Source of the DNA: Gambelia wislizenii
Lineage: Eukaryota; Chordata; Lepidosauria; Squamata; Crotaphytidae
Direction of reading: 5' to 3'
NCBI GenBank assembly: GCA_030847615.1
Contig: JAUMIR010000001.1
Coordinates: 162,227,001-162,291,000 of the forward strand
DNA: 64,000 bases
Every line of letters starts with the position of its first letter. Position 1 is the first letter of the stretch. Position numbers and translations under genes: made by a program. The notes under the pieces are model-generated. The model ran no database searches and was not told where the DNA came from. It worked only from the letters and a program-made list of their open reading frames with translations. This document shows positions 31,541 to 42,058 of this stretch, piece after piece.

Positions 31541-32264
31541 CAGCAAATATATATTCTCCATATTCTGTCCAACCTTCATAAATGAAAATACTGTACTGGT
31601 CAGTAGTAAAAATGTCTCTGATCACATGTAAGTGCTTTTTCCTTTCTACCAAGAACGTGCTGTCTGTTCCATGGGAGCATGGAATTAAAGTGACAGGTAA
31701 TAGCACAGAGAGCACTGATCCCCATAAGCTTGAATTAGCTACAGATCTCTTTCTAAAACCACTCCTTTCAGTTCACTAGCTGTGTACTATCCTAAAAATC
31801 CAGTACCCTTCCTTCCCCTCCTCCCGACATACTAGTTCTTCACAATTAAAATACTGCTCCTGACTTAGGGAGATTATTTGTTCTGTGCACCTGTACCAAC
31901 AGGGCTCTACTTGAAATCCATCTTCACCAAGCATCTCTTTTCAAAAACAGGGTTAGAAGTCTAAGAAACACAGTCTCTCTCTCCGTTCAAAAAATCTTGC
32001 CCAGACTTTACCTCTTTCCCTGCAGCAGCTCTATCCTCATAACTCAAAACAAAATGGAACTTGTAGTGTTTGTTTTTCTTATTTGTATTGGAATTGATTA
32101 GGGAGGAAAGATGCAGGAGGATGCAGAATTGAAAGTGGGGCTGGAGAAGGCAGAGGGGCCCACGGAGAGGAAAGAAAGCAGGTACAGAACAAACTTCAAA
32201 AGTAAATGTGAGGGCTGAAATTGCCTGCTCCCTTCTCCCATCCACTATTTACAAAGCAAACATT
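31541..32264. other. No gene or repeat recognised (MEI4 intron)
   Basis: Unique-looking sequence. Confidence 0.35.
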
Positions 32265-32849
32265 CATTCCTGTCCTTTACAAAGGGGCTTAGTGCACTCC
32301 AAAGAAAAGCAGCAGTGCAGCAGGAACGTTTTGTCTTCCGTGCTGCCTTACCACATGATGTCATTGTTCTTCCGGCATCTTTTCATTCTGGTCCCGTGGA
32401 GGACTGAGGTAAAAATGCATCTTTTTGCTATGGGGTTTTTCAGTTAGCAAAAAGACAGAGGCCCCGTTTACACGGCAAAATATTCCCTTAAATAAATCGC
32501 TAAGATTCCTAATTGTTCCAACACATTGTGCCACAGTATTGCCTCATTCAGAAGGGGGTAGCTCAAAAACTCAGAAGTAGCGTAATAAGGGCTTTCACTA
32601 CTTTTCCTGACTTTTTTGAAAAGTAGCGCGACTTAGCGCATTATTGATTGTGTGAACTACCATTTCACTAAGGGCTATGTGAACTATCAGCAATCTTCCT
32701 GATACAGTCACAGCAGAGCTGTGATTGGTTGGGCTGTCCAAGGAGGGGGTGGGCTTGCAAGAGATGGAGGAGCCTGAAATGAAAAGATCCAGCCCCTGTT
32801 GTTTTCAGCCACGGAAAAAATCCAGCAAGCTGTCTGCAGCTTGCTTGGC

Positions 32850-32890
<41 letters not shown>

Positions 32891-32977
32891 AGGGAAGGGA
32901 GGGGAAGGGAGGGAGGGAGATTGAGTAGTGATGGGCTCCTCCAGCTGTTCACTTGCTCGCACTCCTCTGATTGCATT

Positions 32978-33016
<39 letters not shown>

Positions 33017-33490
33017 CAGGGAGAGTGGGTGAGGGGAAAGGGGCTTGATGGGGGGAATAGCTCCTCTGTGGCTGAAAGGGCTTTTGGAAGAAGAGGCATG
33101 AAAACTAGCAGGCATTCCTCAGAGGAGGGGAAAATCCAAGCACTTTCTCTCTCTCTTTCCCTCCTTCGGTCTCATCTTCACCCAGATGTGCTTGGGAGCC
33201 CCCCCCCACCTTTGCCTGTCTGAACCAGAAAGCGAAAAAATAAACAGAGCAACCAATTTCCCAATGAATAATCTAAACTACCCAGCACTGGTGCGAAAAA
33301 GTGCTAAAGCACAAACTATCGCAAAAACACTGCCGTGTAACTGAGCCCTCAGTTTATACCTCAGTCCCCCATGGGACTGGAACAAAAGAATGATGACACC
33401 ATGCCGTAAGGCAGCACTGAAGACGGAACATTCTGCTGCATTGCCCTTTTCTTTCATATGTGCAATACTCCAAGAAAAAGAAAGGAAACG
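32265..33490. mobile_element. DNA element with terminal inverted repeats of about 200 bp
   Basis: Left-side blocks such as 'tcttccgtgctgccttacca', 'catgatgtcattgttct' and 'ggaggactgaggt' recur in inverted form on the right (33355-33435). Further in, GTTTACACGGCA (32467) faces TGCCGTGTAACTG (33332). The interior has (TG)n-(GA)n tracts at 32849-32890 and 32979-33016 and no transposase. Its outer boundaries are approximate, near 'cctttacaaagg' on the left and 'caagaaaaagaaagga' on the right. Long frames across the GA/CT tracts are artefacts. The 12-bp core ends are shared with the element at 8567-9448. Confidence 0.55.
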
Positions 33491-33699
33491 AAAAAGGAGG
33501 TAGAAATTCTTCTTGATGGTGTTCAGAAGTAGAGAGCACAATCTCCACTATTAATTTTTTTTCTGGTAGCCTAATTTGGTGGTAGGAATGCAACCTACCT
33601 CTGTCACTGTCAAGCCATGATCAAAATTTTTCTCACTCAGCCCTTGATATTCAGGGATGAGCATGTTCTTTGGATTTACCTGTTTCGTGGAAATAACAA

Positions 33700-34015
33700 A
33701 TGGCCAATGGAAGTGGATTTTTGTGCATTCGTTTGACAGCTAAAAGATTAAAACTTTGTTACTGGAAAGATAATTTTTCTCCATCTGTGATCCAACTGAC
33801 AGAAGGTCTAGCAAAGCTTGCAAAATTTGAAAGAACATGTAGAGGAAATGTACAAATTGACTTATATTGGGACATTTGGTCAGCTTTAACAGAAACTTAT
33901 GACTAATGTGGTTATTTTTTTTTCCTCCTTTTGTGTCTTTCTGGTTTTGTTATACTGGAATATTAACCTATGTAGCTGAGATGCTGTTTGAATGTAACTA
34001 AATATAACAACAACA
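33700..34015 (+). mobile_element. Probable L1-type LINE 3' end
   Basis: A 68-codon frame (33700-33906) reads like the extreme C-terminus of an L1-clade ORF2: I-R-L-T-A-K-R-L, then C-Y-W-K-D, then F-E-R-T-C and Y-W-D-I-W. A T-rich UTR follows, ending in (AAC/AAT)n at about 34002-34030. The assignment is tentative. Confidence 0.4.
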
Positions 34016-34731
34016 ATAATATAGTAATAATAGAAGACTTTCTCACCTCTGGCATTTTGGCAAGTGTCTTTCTTAGTGCTGAGGAAGTTGCAAGTCAATG
34101 TCTCAGTAAAGAAATATGGGATGAAATAAACTAGTGTGCATTTATCTAGGCAGTGCTGATACCAGGCCACAAGTTTGGAGCACCACCATGATTAAAAACA
34201 AAACAAAAAACTGTACCTGTGTTTGGGCAATCAGGCCCTCAATTTTGCACTATCAAGTTTCCAATGGCAATTCCATAGGAAACCCACTACATTTGACTGA
34301 ATAACTCAGAAAAAGCAAGCATTGCATCACATAATATGTGTGTGTGGGGGGGTGTGTCTGTGTACTTGAACATTCTGGCTGGAATCCTGTTGTATACTGT
34401 TAGCATAATGGTCAGTCAACACTACTTGTTGCATCTTCTCTATGCTTGTACAGGGAGGTGGTGGTGGTCATTTTGAATGTCTGGGTACCAAGGAGAAACT
34501 TTAGATTTGAGGAATTCTGGGAGAGGTAGCTAAGACAATCACCCCTGCAATGGGACAAGTGATGGTCCAAGCCAGCCCTCCCAGAGAACCCGGCCCTCAA
34601 ATCTCCTGCTCTCAGAACAAAGGCATGGAGAAACAGGTTGCTCTGAAACAGGCAACCTTTCTTCCCCAATGTTGACTTTGTCTTCCATCCTTTGCTGCCA
34701 ACATCCCTGTAGCCTTTGTTCTTTTCCCAGC

Positions 34732-35723
34732 TGTCATGATGGCCTGCCCAGCCATCATGGAGACTTCATCTACAAACTCTATAGTTCACAGCAGTGGAAA
34801 ATTCAATTCCCTGGATTCTATACCATCAGGTATGGCTAAGGGGGTGGGAACATCATTCCCTAAACATGACATCACATCACCTGACTGGAGAGCCAATCAG
34901 GCTTGGCAATGCAGAACCAATCAGAAATCTGACCAGAGGACTTTTAAGTTCTGATCTCCCTTTGTTCTGGGCTGAGCACATGGAGAGAGCCACATGGCTG
35001 AGCCCCATGCAAGAGCCATCTGTCTGGGGCCATATGGAGAGACACATATTTGTAGAGAGATGCTAGACTGTGATAACAGAGGTTAGGGGGAGCCAATGTC
35101 TCTTTCATGGGCCTGGTAACATCAAAAGGCCCTTAAATGATACCTGAAGCCTCAGGAGGAGACTTCCATTTAAAGACTCTGAATTTCCATCTCCAGAGCC
35201 AGCTAGGCAAGCTAGGAGAGCCTGGCCTACCCATCCCAATTGGGACAGGAACTGATTGCATGACACCAGAAATGTAAGTTACTATTATTCTTAGCTTAGG
35301 GACCGTCTAGCTAGTTGCGTTAGCTTTTATGATTTCATTTTAGTACTCTGACTGAATGTATCTTTTCTTATAAACCCAAGCTAAAATCCTGGGGGCATGT
35401 TATCCTCCAAGTAGCCTTAAGCCTTTGGAACTAAAAAATAAAGCTTTTTCTGTTTCCTAATCTCCATGGTCATGTGCCTTTCTTAGTCAGCTATCTGAAC
35501 TTCTCTGGGATAGAGAAAAAGGTCACTGTTGCTATTTTAACACAACCTGTCTGGCTTCGCTGTGCTAGACAAAGGAAAGGGTTAACTCAGCGAGTGGTGG
35601 TGGTGGTGTTACCTTAGAAAGGGATTTCTAGACTAGAGGAACCCTTGAGAGTGTGTTTTAGGATTGTACAAATAAGCTGGAAGCCTTCCCTTCCTGCTGG
35701 AAGAGAAGGGCCAGCTTATCACA
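34732..35723 (+). repeat. Solo LTR (992 bp) with 5-bp target duplication
   Basis: The element starts TGTCATGATGG and ends CTTATCACA, and is flanked by CCAGC at 34727-34731 and 35724-35728. Within it are two CCAAT boxes (34892 and 34917, as agccaatcagg and aaccaatcaga), a TATA-like 'cttttaag' at about 34941, and a polyadenylation signal AATAAA at about 35437. This is promoter to poly(A) order for an LTR on the plus strand. No internal retroelement genes lie on either side, so it is a solo LTR left by recombination. Whether it is ERV or Gypsy type cannot be told from the LTR alone. Confidence 0.65.
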
Positions 35724-35728
35724 CCAGC

Positions 35729-36924
35729 ACTGTAGCTACTAAATAGGATCTTGACCACTGTGTACACAAATTTAAAAAGAGATGGATTTGTTATATTTTT
35801 AACATTTTAGTTGTTCTATAAAATTCTCCAACTATTACTTAATTTAAATGATGAGTATGACATCTTTCTGTCAAATGGCTTTCAAGAAGGCTTAAGATAA
35901 ATCATAACATAACACCACCATGGGAGAAAATAAGCTTTTTATTCATGTAAGCTTTTTGTTGCTGATGAAGAGCTTTTAATGGGGATGCTGTGGTTTTTCT
36001 TCCACCCACCAATGTGTTTTAACTTAAAAAAAAAAAAACTGGTTGGTGTTTTAACATGACAATCAATTTAATTGTATTTTAACATTACAACTTACTCTGT
36101 TTTTAGTTGCATCTGTATTTTTAAACATTCTCTGTGCTGCCTTGTATGCCAGTGCTGGGGGAAAGGCAGAATAGTCTATAAATACAGAACAAGCTTTCTG
36201 GCTGGTCGTTACCCACTTTGACAAGTCAGGGGACCATGAATGTGATATCTCAGCAACTTCTGGTGATATCTCAGCAACTGGGCAGATTTCTACAGGAAAA
36301 GGATATTCTGCAGGTACCCTGGTCCTTGATGATTTGGTCCTCCCTTCCTTATGGCTGCCCTGTTCTGGCTGCCATGTTCTGAACCAGCTAACACTTCTCA
36401 AGACTTTTCCAAGATAGTCTCATATATCATAAATTTTTACTTAACCACTGTCAGGCATTCCATTACAGACAACTAATGAAATTAACAAAGCAGAACTTGT
36501 TCAAATTAATACAGTTCCTCCCAAGTAAACACATTTGAGGCTAGATCCATATACCAATCATGGTTATGGTGGAAAGAAGCAGAGACGGAATTAAAATGGA
36601 CACATCAGCTTGTACATCCAGAGGTTGAAAGAACTAGACAGGAAGAAGCAAGCAGAGAGTTGTGACCAGTTCATGAATGCCCTCAGCTTTCATCTCATTC
36701 TAAGTTTGGTTAAAACAAAGAAAAGAAAGAGACAAGAAGAAAGCTGAGTCTGCTCCAATCTATTCTGAACAATCACAGCTATACATTATGAAGTGCTATA
36801 CAATATTGGTGTGTTCCAACATACTCATATTCTAGCCTTCTCTTACGATGATGAAGCCAAACACAGAACATCTGGATGCAAACCTACCCACAAATATTTA
36901 ATTTTCTGAAACAATTAATTAATT
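35729..36924. other. No gene or repeat recognised (MEI4 intron)
   Basis: The 112-codon minus-strand frame at 36063-36401 has no domain. Its repeated 'gtgatatctcagcaac' (36241 and 36263) is a short local duplication. Confidence 0.4.
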
Positions 36925-37128
36925 TTCATTAATATCTTGCCTTGCCTCCAATAATCTCAAGACAACAGACACAGCTCTCCTCCTTCCACACATAACCCCA
37001 CAACAAACCTATCAAGGTGGTTAGGATGAGAGAGTGATTGGCTCAGGATAACCCAGTGAATTTCATGGGGATCTGAATCTAAATTCCCAAATCCTAGTCC
37101 AACACCACAACCACTATACCTCATCTGT
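36925..37128 (-). mobile_element. tRNA-derived SINE (squamate type)
   Basis: On the minus strand the order is 'gtggttgtggtgttggacta', then 'tagattcagatccc' (B-box position), then the complement of 'ggctcaggataacccagtga', then a stretch with 'caccttgataggtttgttgt'. This is the common arrangement of lizard tRNA-SINEs. It lacks the BovB-like tail seen in the Sauria-type copies. Confidence 0.6.
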
Positions 37129-37924
37129 CATAAATTTAAGCATACTCTCCTGTTTCCATGCACACATAAATTTCAAGCACAAAGTCAAAGCTAACCTCCA
37201 TATGAATGAATACCCCCCAACTTCTTTACAAGATATGCTATTATAGATTCTCACAAAGGCAGGCATTTGATAATATGCCAGGTAGCAAAAGCTAAATGTT
37301 GTAATGGTAAGGCATGGCAGAATTTCCACAAGCAAATCCTTTGAGCATTACTCATAACTAACAGATGAAAAAGATCACAAAAGAGAGCAAAGGGTAGGGG
37401 GGTGGATATCAAAGTTAATAGCCAAAGGATGAAATGAAGCATGAAAAGAATTTGAGAGACAAGCTCAAAATAAAAAAGAGATTGGGAATAGCCCCCAGTC
37501 AACGATACATCACCTCTTTTATATGAGTAAGTTAACCAGCAAAGAATAATAGAAAACTGTATATATTCTTCCATTCCGAATAGCAGTTCACTAACTCTAC
37601 AAAACCTATCTAGTCTGATTACGGTAATAGATTTAAATGAAATCCCTTGAGCATTTTTTACTTTTAAAAAATGCTTGGAACATTACAGGCATTACTGTGC
37701 TCAGAACAAAACTGATTCTATTATCTTCAATGTCAGACATAACAGATGAAATTAAAATATTCAGTGTGTGTGTATATAAAATGAAAAAAAAATTGTTTTA
37801 TTTTTAAAAACTTAAGGCCTGTGCTGAGACAAACACAGTTGACTAGCATGTATCATGGCCTGGCTGGGAGGGCTGGGTTGCATCTTCTACTCTTGCAGTT
37901 CCATTTATTCATTGACACCTAAAT
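37129..37924. other. No gene or repeat recognised (MEI4 intron)
   Basis: AT-rich intron sequence without recognisable content. Confidence 0.35.
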
Positions 37925-38135
37925 GCCCTAGAGGCACGAGATCCCATCTGATCTTGGCAACCAAGCACAGTCAGCTCTGACTAGTACTTGGATGGGAGAC
38001 TGCCAATGAACACCAAGTGCTGTAGGCTCTATTTCAGAGGAAGGGGCTGGCAGAATCACCTTACCTAAAAAAATCCTATGAAATTTGTGGAGTTGCCATA
38101 AGTCAACAGGTGATTTGAAAGCAGGTTCATGCATG
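37925..38135 (+). mobile_element. 5S-rRNA-derived SINE
   Basis: The head 'gatcccatctgatcttggca', 'tagtacttggatgggagact' and 'gtgctgtaggct' follow 5S rRNA, including its internal control region. The tail 'gagttgccataagtcaacag' is BovB-like. It directly abuts the 3' end of the RTE-like LINE. Confidence 0.85.
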
Positions 38136-38139
38136 ATCT

Positions 38140-39690
38140 CTGGCTTTTCTTTGAAAATGAAGATTCAGGAAGGACTCATCCCGCGCTTTCTGCAAGCGCA
38201 CTGATGACTAAAAAGGCCAATCCAAGATAAACAAGTCCGGTTGCAGAAAGCACAGCAGAAGGTCTCCTTGGGTGATGTTTCTGGGTTGTGATTCTTTCTG
38301 CGTTGTCGTTTCTCTTCAAGACTTGTTCGGCGTGAGTTCTCAAATAAGGCTGCAGCATTGTGGATAGTGCGTCTCCATGCCTCCTGATGTGAGGCCAGAG
38401 CAGACCATTGTTGGTGATCAATTTGGCCGAGCCTGAGATGTTGTTTCAGGGAGTCCTTGTATCGCTTTTTTTGGAGCGCCCCTCTTACGCTGACCCGTGG
38501 CGAGTTCACTGTAGAGTAGTATTTTGGGGAGGTGATGGTCCTCCATCCTAGAAATGTGCCCTGCCCAGTGTACCTGTGTTCTCAATATCATGGCCTCAAT
38601 GCTGGTGATCCCTGCCTGCTCAAGGACAGCAACATTCGTCACATAGTCAGTCCAGTGTATATTTAGGACTGTGTGTATACAGCACTGATGAAAGTGTTCA
38701 AGGAGTAGTAAGTGTTGGCAATAGGTGACCCATGTTTCAGATCCACAAAGGAGAATAGACAGTACAATGGGTCTATACACATTGATTTTTGTGCTTCGCC
38801 TCAGGTGTTTATTACTCCAGACTCTTTTGTAAAGTCTTCCAAGTGCGCTATACGCCTTTGCTAATCTGTGATCCATCTCTTTGTCAATCTTGGCATCTGA
38901 GGAGATTATGCTTCCCAGATAGGTGAACTGCTGAACGGACTTAAGCACAGATTTGCCAACGGCAATGTGGGGATGGTGGTGTTCATCCTGTGCCGCAGGC
39001 TGGTAAAGAACTTCCGTTTTCTTAAGGTTGACTTCCAGCCCAAACAGCTCTGCAGCTGTTGCGAAGCAGGATGTTAGGCACTGCAGAGCTGCTTCTGTGT
39101 GGGCAACAAGGGCAGCATCATCAGCGAAAGAGCAGCTCACGGACAAGATAGTTTAGAGTCTTGTTGCAAGCACTCAGACCGCTTAAGTTAAACAAGCTAC
39201 CATCAGTATGGTAATGTATATAGATGCCGTCTTCTTCGAGCTCTGTTGTAGCCCTTTGGAGCATCATGCTGAAGAAGATTGTAAATAAAGTTGGAGCAAG
39301 AATACAATCTTGCTTCACTCCATTAGTTATTAGAAAGGGCTCTGAAAGAGCATCGCTATATCTGACTTGATCGTGCTGGCCCTCGTGTAGCAAGATAATC
39401 ATCTTAAGGAATTTGGGGGGACATCCTAGTCTTTCCAGGATCTGCCACAGACCTTTTCTACTCACAGTGTCGAAGGCTTTGGTGAGGTGGACAAAAGTTA
39501 CATAGAGATCCTTGTTCTGCTCTTTACATTTCTCTTGCAATTGTCTAAGGGCAAATACCATATCTATAGGACTCCTATTGGCTCTGAAGCCACATTGGCT
39601 TTCAGAAAGAAGTTCTTCTGCAATAGCAGGAACTAATCTGTTCAGGAGTATCCTTGCAAGGATTTTTCCAGCAATAGACAACCAATTTGA
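38140..39690 (-). mobile_element. RTE-like LINE, 5' truncated, frameshifted
   Basis: Reverse transcriptase is read from S-I-A-G-K-I-L-A-R-I (39685), through S-Q-C-G-F-R-A-N-R-S (39595) and A-F-D-T-V-S-R (39480), then G-V-K-Q-D-C-I-L-A-P (39320) and F-A-D-D-A-A-L-V (39125). The C-terminal part follows, including W-A-G-H-I-S-R-M-E-D-H, to a terminal C-x2-C-x12-H-x4-C type motif (C-A-F-C-N-R-T-C, F-S-H-Q-C-A-C) at 38185-38240. A frameshift falls just before the catalytic F-A-D-D, and another falls in the T-run near 38465. The D following K-Q is G in most RTs. The clade name is by general likeness (RTE/RTEX), not by alignment. A small L2-like tail sits at 39690-39752. Confidence 0.75.
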
Positions 39691-39756
39691 TAGCCTTTGT
39701 AGCTGAAGAGCGGGGTATAAATACCTAATTAAATAAAAATAAATAAGTAGAGACAT

Positions 39757-40492
39757 TTAATGCATTGGCACCAGCAGGAAAGTTTAAGGCTCTAACCCCA
39801 CCCCACCCTAGTTCATCCAAGCTTAGCAATGATTGAAACCTGTCTTAATGAAAGTTACAGTTCTTGGAATGTAAGATGGACTCCATGTTTATACCACCCT
39901 TTTCAGTTTTTAAAGAGTCCAATTTTCTTTTCTTTTCTTTTTTAAAGCTTGCCATTATTGGACTTCTCCTTTCCCCTTGTACCATGCTGTTTCATGAAAA
40001 TCTTGATCTACTGTAGCCCATAACAATTAAAACATTGCCTTCTGGGAAAGCAGAAAGAAGTTTTCATTTGATTTCATTTGACTGATAATCTTTATTAATT
40101 CCACAAGAACATGCTTTATTAACTGTCTAAAGGGGACTTTTCCTTGTAACAGTGAGTGACAGTCTAGAGAACGACGTTTCTAAAAAACAAACAAAAATGT
40201 ACTCAGTAGACTGAACAGGGAATCCTATTCACATATTGGCCCTGTAGGAAAATGTAGGTTTGCTTTTTTAAAAAAACAATGGAAAATATCTTTTTCACGA
40301 TGAAGTTATAGCTTATAAAAATGTGTATTTTGAAAGGAATCACCTATTTTTAAAACTTGGTATTCTAACCAAATACCCTTTATTTGGCTAATCAGTCATC
40401 ACACATAGTCTAAATAGATTTATATAGTCTTGTACAGCCGTGCTTTTGAAATAAAATGGCTAAAATCTGCTTACATCCTCATGCATTAGAGA
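39757..40492. other. No gene or repeat recognised (MEI4 intron)
   Basis: AT-rich, without long frames. Confidence 0.35.
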
Positions 40493-40620
40493 AGGGACTG
40501 GCAGCCCCTGGCCCTCCAGAAGTTGCCCCATATGCTCTAGCCAGCATGAACCAATGGTCAGGGAGAATAAGAGATGGAGCCCAGCAACCTCTGGATGGCC
40601 ACAAGTTGCCCACCCTACTA
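40493..40620. mobile_element. hAT-type MITE
   Basis: The left arm 'ggcagcccctggccctccag' and the right arm 'ctggatggccacaagttgcc' face each other in inverted orientation. Both match the family at 41278 and 52628. Confidence 0.65.
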
Positions 40621-40849
40621 TGGAGTCAATATAGAGCCAACTCAGCCAAAGACTGACTGGATTTGGTACCAATTTCTACTGGTATGTTTATTCTTGCAGA
40701 GGTAGAGAATGTTGAGCTTCTTGTATCAGGGGTAGTCTTTATGCTGTTGGCCTGGTTCTGGTTCTATGTTGGTAGAACAGGGTAGAAATTGAACCCAAGA
40801 TAATAGCTGAAGTATCTAGCCACACCCCTTTAAAGTGTCCAGTGTAGGT

Positions 40850-40972
40850 GCAGGAAACATGCAGCCCTCCAGATGTTGCTGGACTGCAATTCCCAACAGC
40901 CCTAGCCAGCATAGCTAATGCAGCCGGGTGCTGCAGATCAACATCTGGAGGTCCACATGATTCCCACCGCTT
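40850..40972. mobile_element. hAT-type MITE
   Basis: Inverted arms 'cagccctccagatgttgctg' and 'gatcaacatctggaggtcca' flank 'caattcccaacagccctagc'. This is one of the better preserved copies of the family. Confidence 0.7.
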
Positions 40973-41277
40973 GTCTAGTGCATCCCACCCCCCAAAACAG
41001 TGCAGGAGCCATAATTTCTCACACTAAATCATGACACCCTTTTCACCCGTACCCTCATTATGTCATCTTCTGCTATGTTGGGGGCTCAGCCATTAGCCCC
41101 CAGTTGTCTCCAGGATCCACTGCAGTCTGATGCAGCCAGTATGGAGAATGTGTATAATGGATTTGTCCCACTATGTTGAAAGTGGGGAGGGGAGTCTAAT
41201 CCCAACCAGGCTGGACACAGAGTTTCCTAGACACTGCAGAGAGGCAGAGTACTTTGTGCTTGCCTTTACCTAAACTA

Positions 41278-41402
41278 GGTCTGGGCAACTTGTGGCCCTT
41301 CAGAAGCTGTTGGACTACAGCTCTCATGATCCCTCACCATTGGCTAGGCTGGCTAGGGCTGATGGGAGCTATAATCAATCATCTGGAGGACCACAACGCC
41401 AC
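41278..41402. mobile_element. hAT-type MITE
   Basis: Starts 'tctgggcaacttgtggccct', with inverted partner 'aatcatctggaggaccacaa'. The interior 'ctctcatgatccctcaccat' is typical of this family. Confidence 0.7.
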
Positions 41403-42050
41403 CCCAGCCTTAGACTCTAGGTCCTAGAAAACATAAGAGGGGAAACATATAGTTTGTCTCGTATGGAGCCTCAAGGAGGGATTCAGGAAGGAGGTAATTC
41501 TTCTTTGCTGGCACTGTGCTTTCCAAAAAGATAGCCATGATACTATGTTTAAGCATAAAATGGAAGAGGAGTGTGTATGTGAATTAGTATTAAAGGGGCT
41601 GCTGCATTCCTTTGTTTCTTACCCCTACCCCGCCCCCAATTGACACTGATTGTAGCTACATACTTAGTGAGTCTAGCAAGAGGTCTTCTAGGTTTCTCAA
41701 AACAGTGGCTGACAGAATGGTGTTAATAGTACCGTAATAGTTTGTTAGATCTTTGTTAAAATATGTATATATATGTTATTTGAAGGAAGTCGGCAGAAAA
41801 GGAATATTAGGAATATCCTACCATTTTGTTCCAAACAGAAACCCTGGCATTTCCTCCCCTTTCAGCTCAGACTGAATAACCTGGCCTACCAAGGGACATA
41901 TTCTCAGGACCTGTTCCATGTGTGACAGCTGTCGTTTTCAGTCAGCTCATGCTGGCTTTCAGTTGCAGTTGCTGTGTGTTCATCTGCTTGTGTGAATGCC
42001 AGTGAAATGTGCCAGACATGGTGCTTTTCATGCCCTACAAGCTGAGTAGC
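41403..42050. other. No gene or repeat recognised (MEI4 intron)
   Basis: No coding or repeat signature identified. Confidence 0.35.
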
Positions 42051-42058
42051 TCTTAAAC

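Noticed and set aside
32668..33223. Frames rich in Ser-Leu and Thr-His runs, and Arg-Glu runs on the other strand
   Set aside because: Translations of (TG)n and (GA)n microsatellites.
36063..36401. 112-codon minus-strand frame as possible terminal MEI4 exon or other gene
   Set aside because: It is on the MEI4 strand but sits between the two exons that join in phase, and its sequence does not resemble MEI4.
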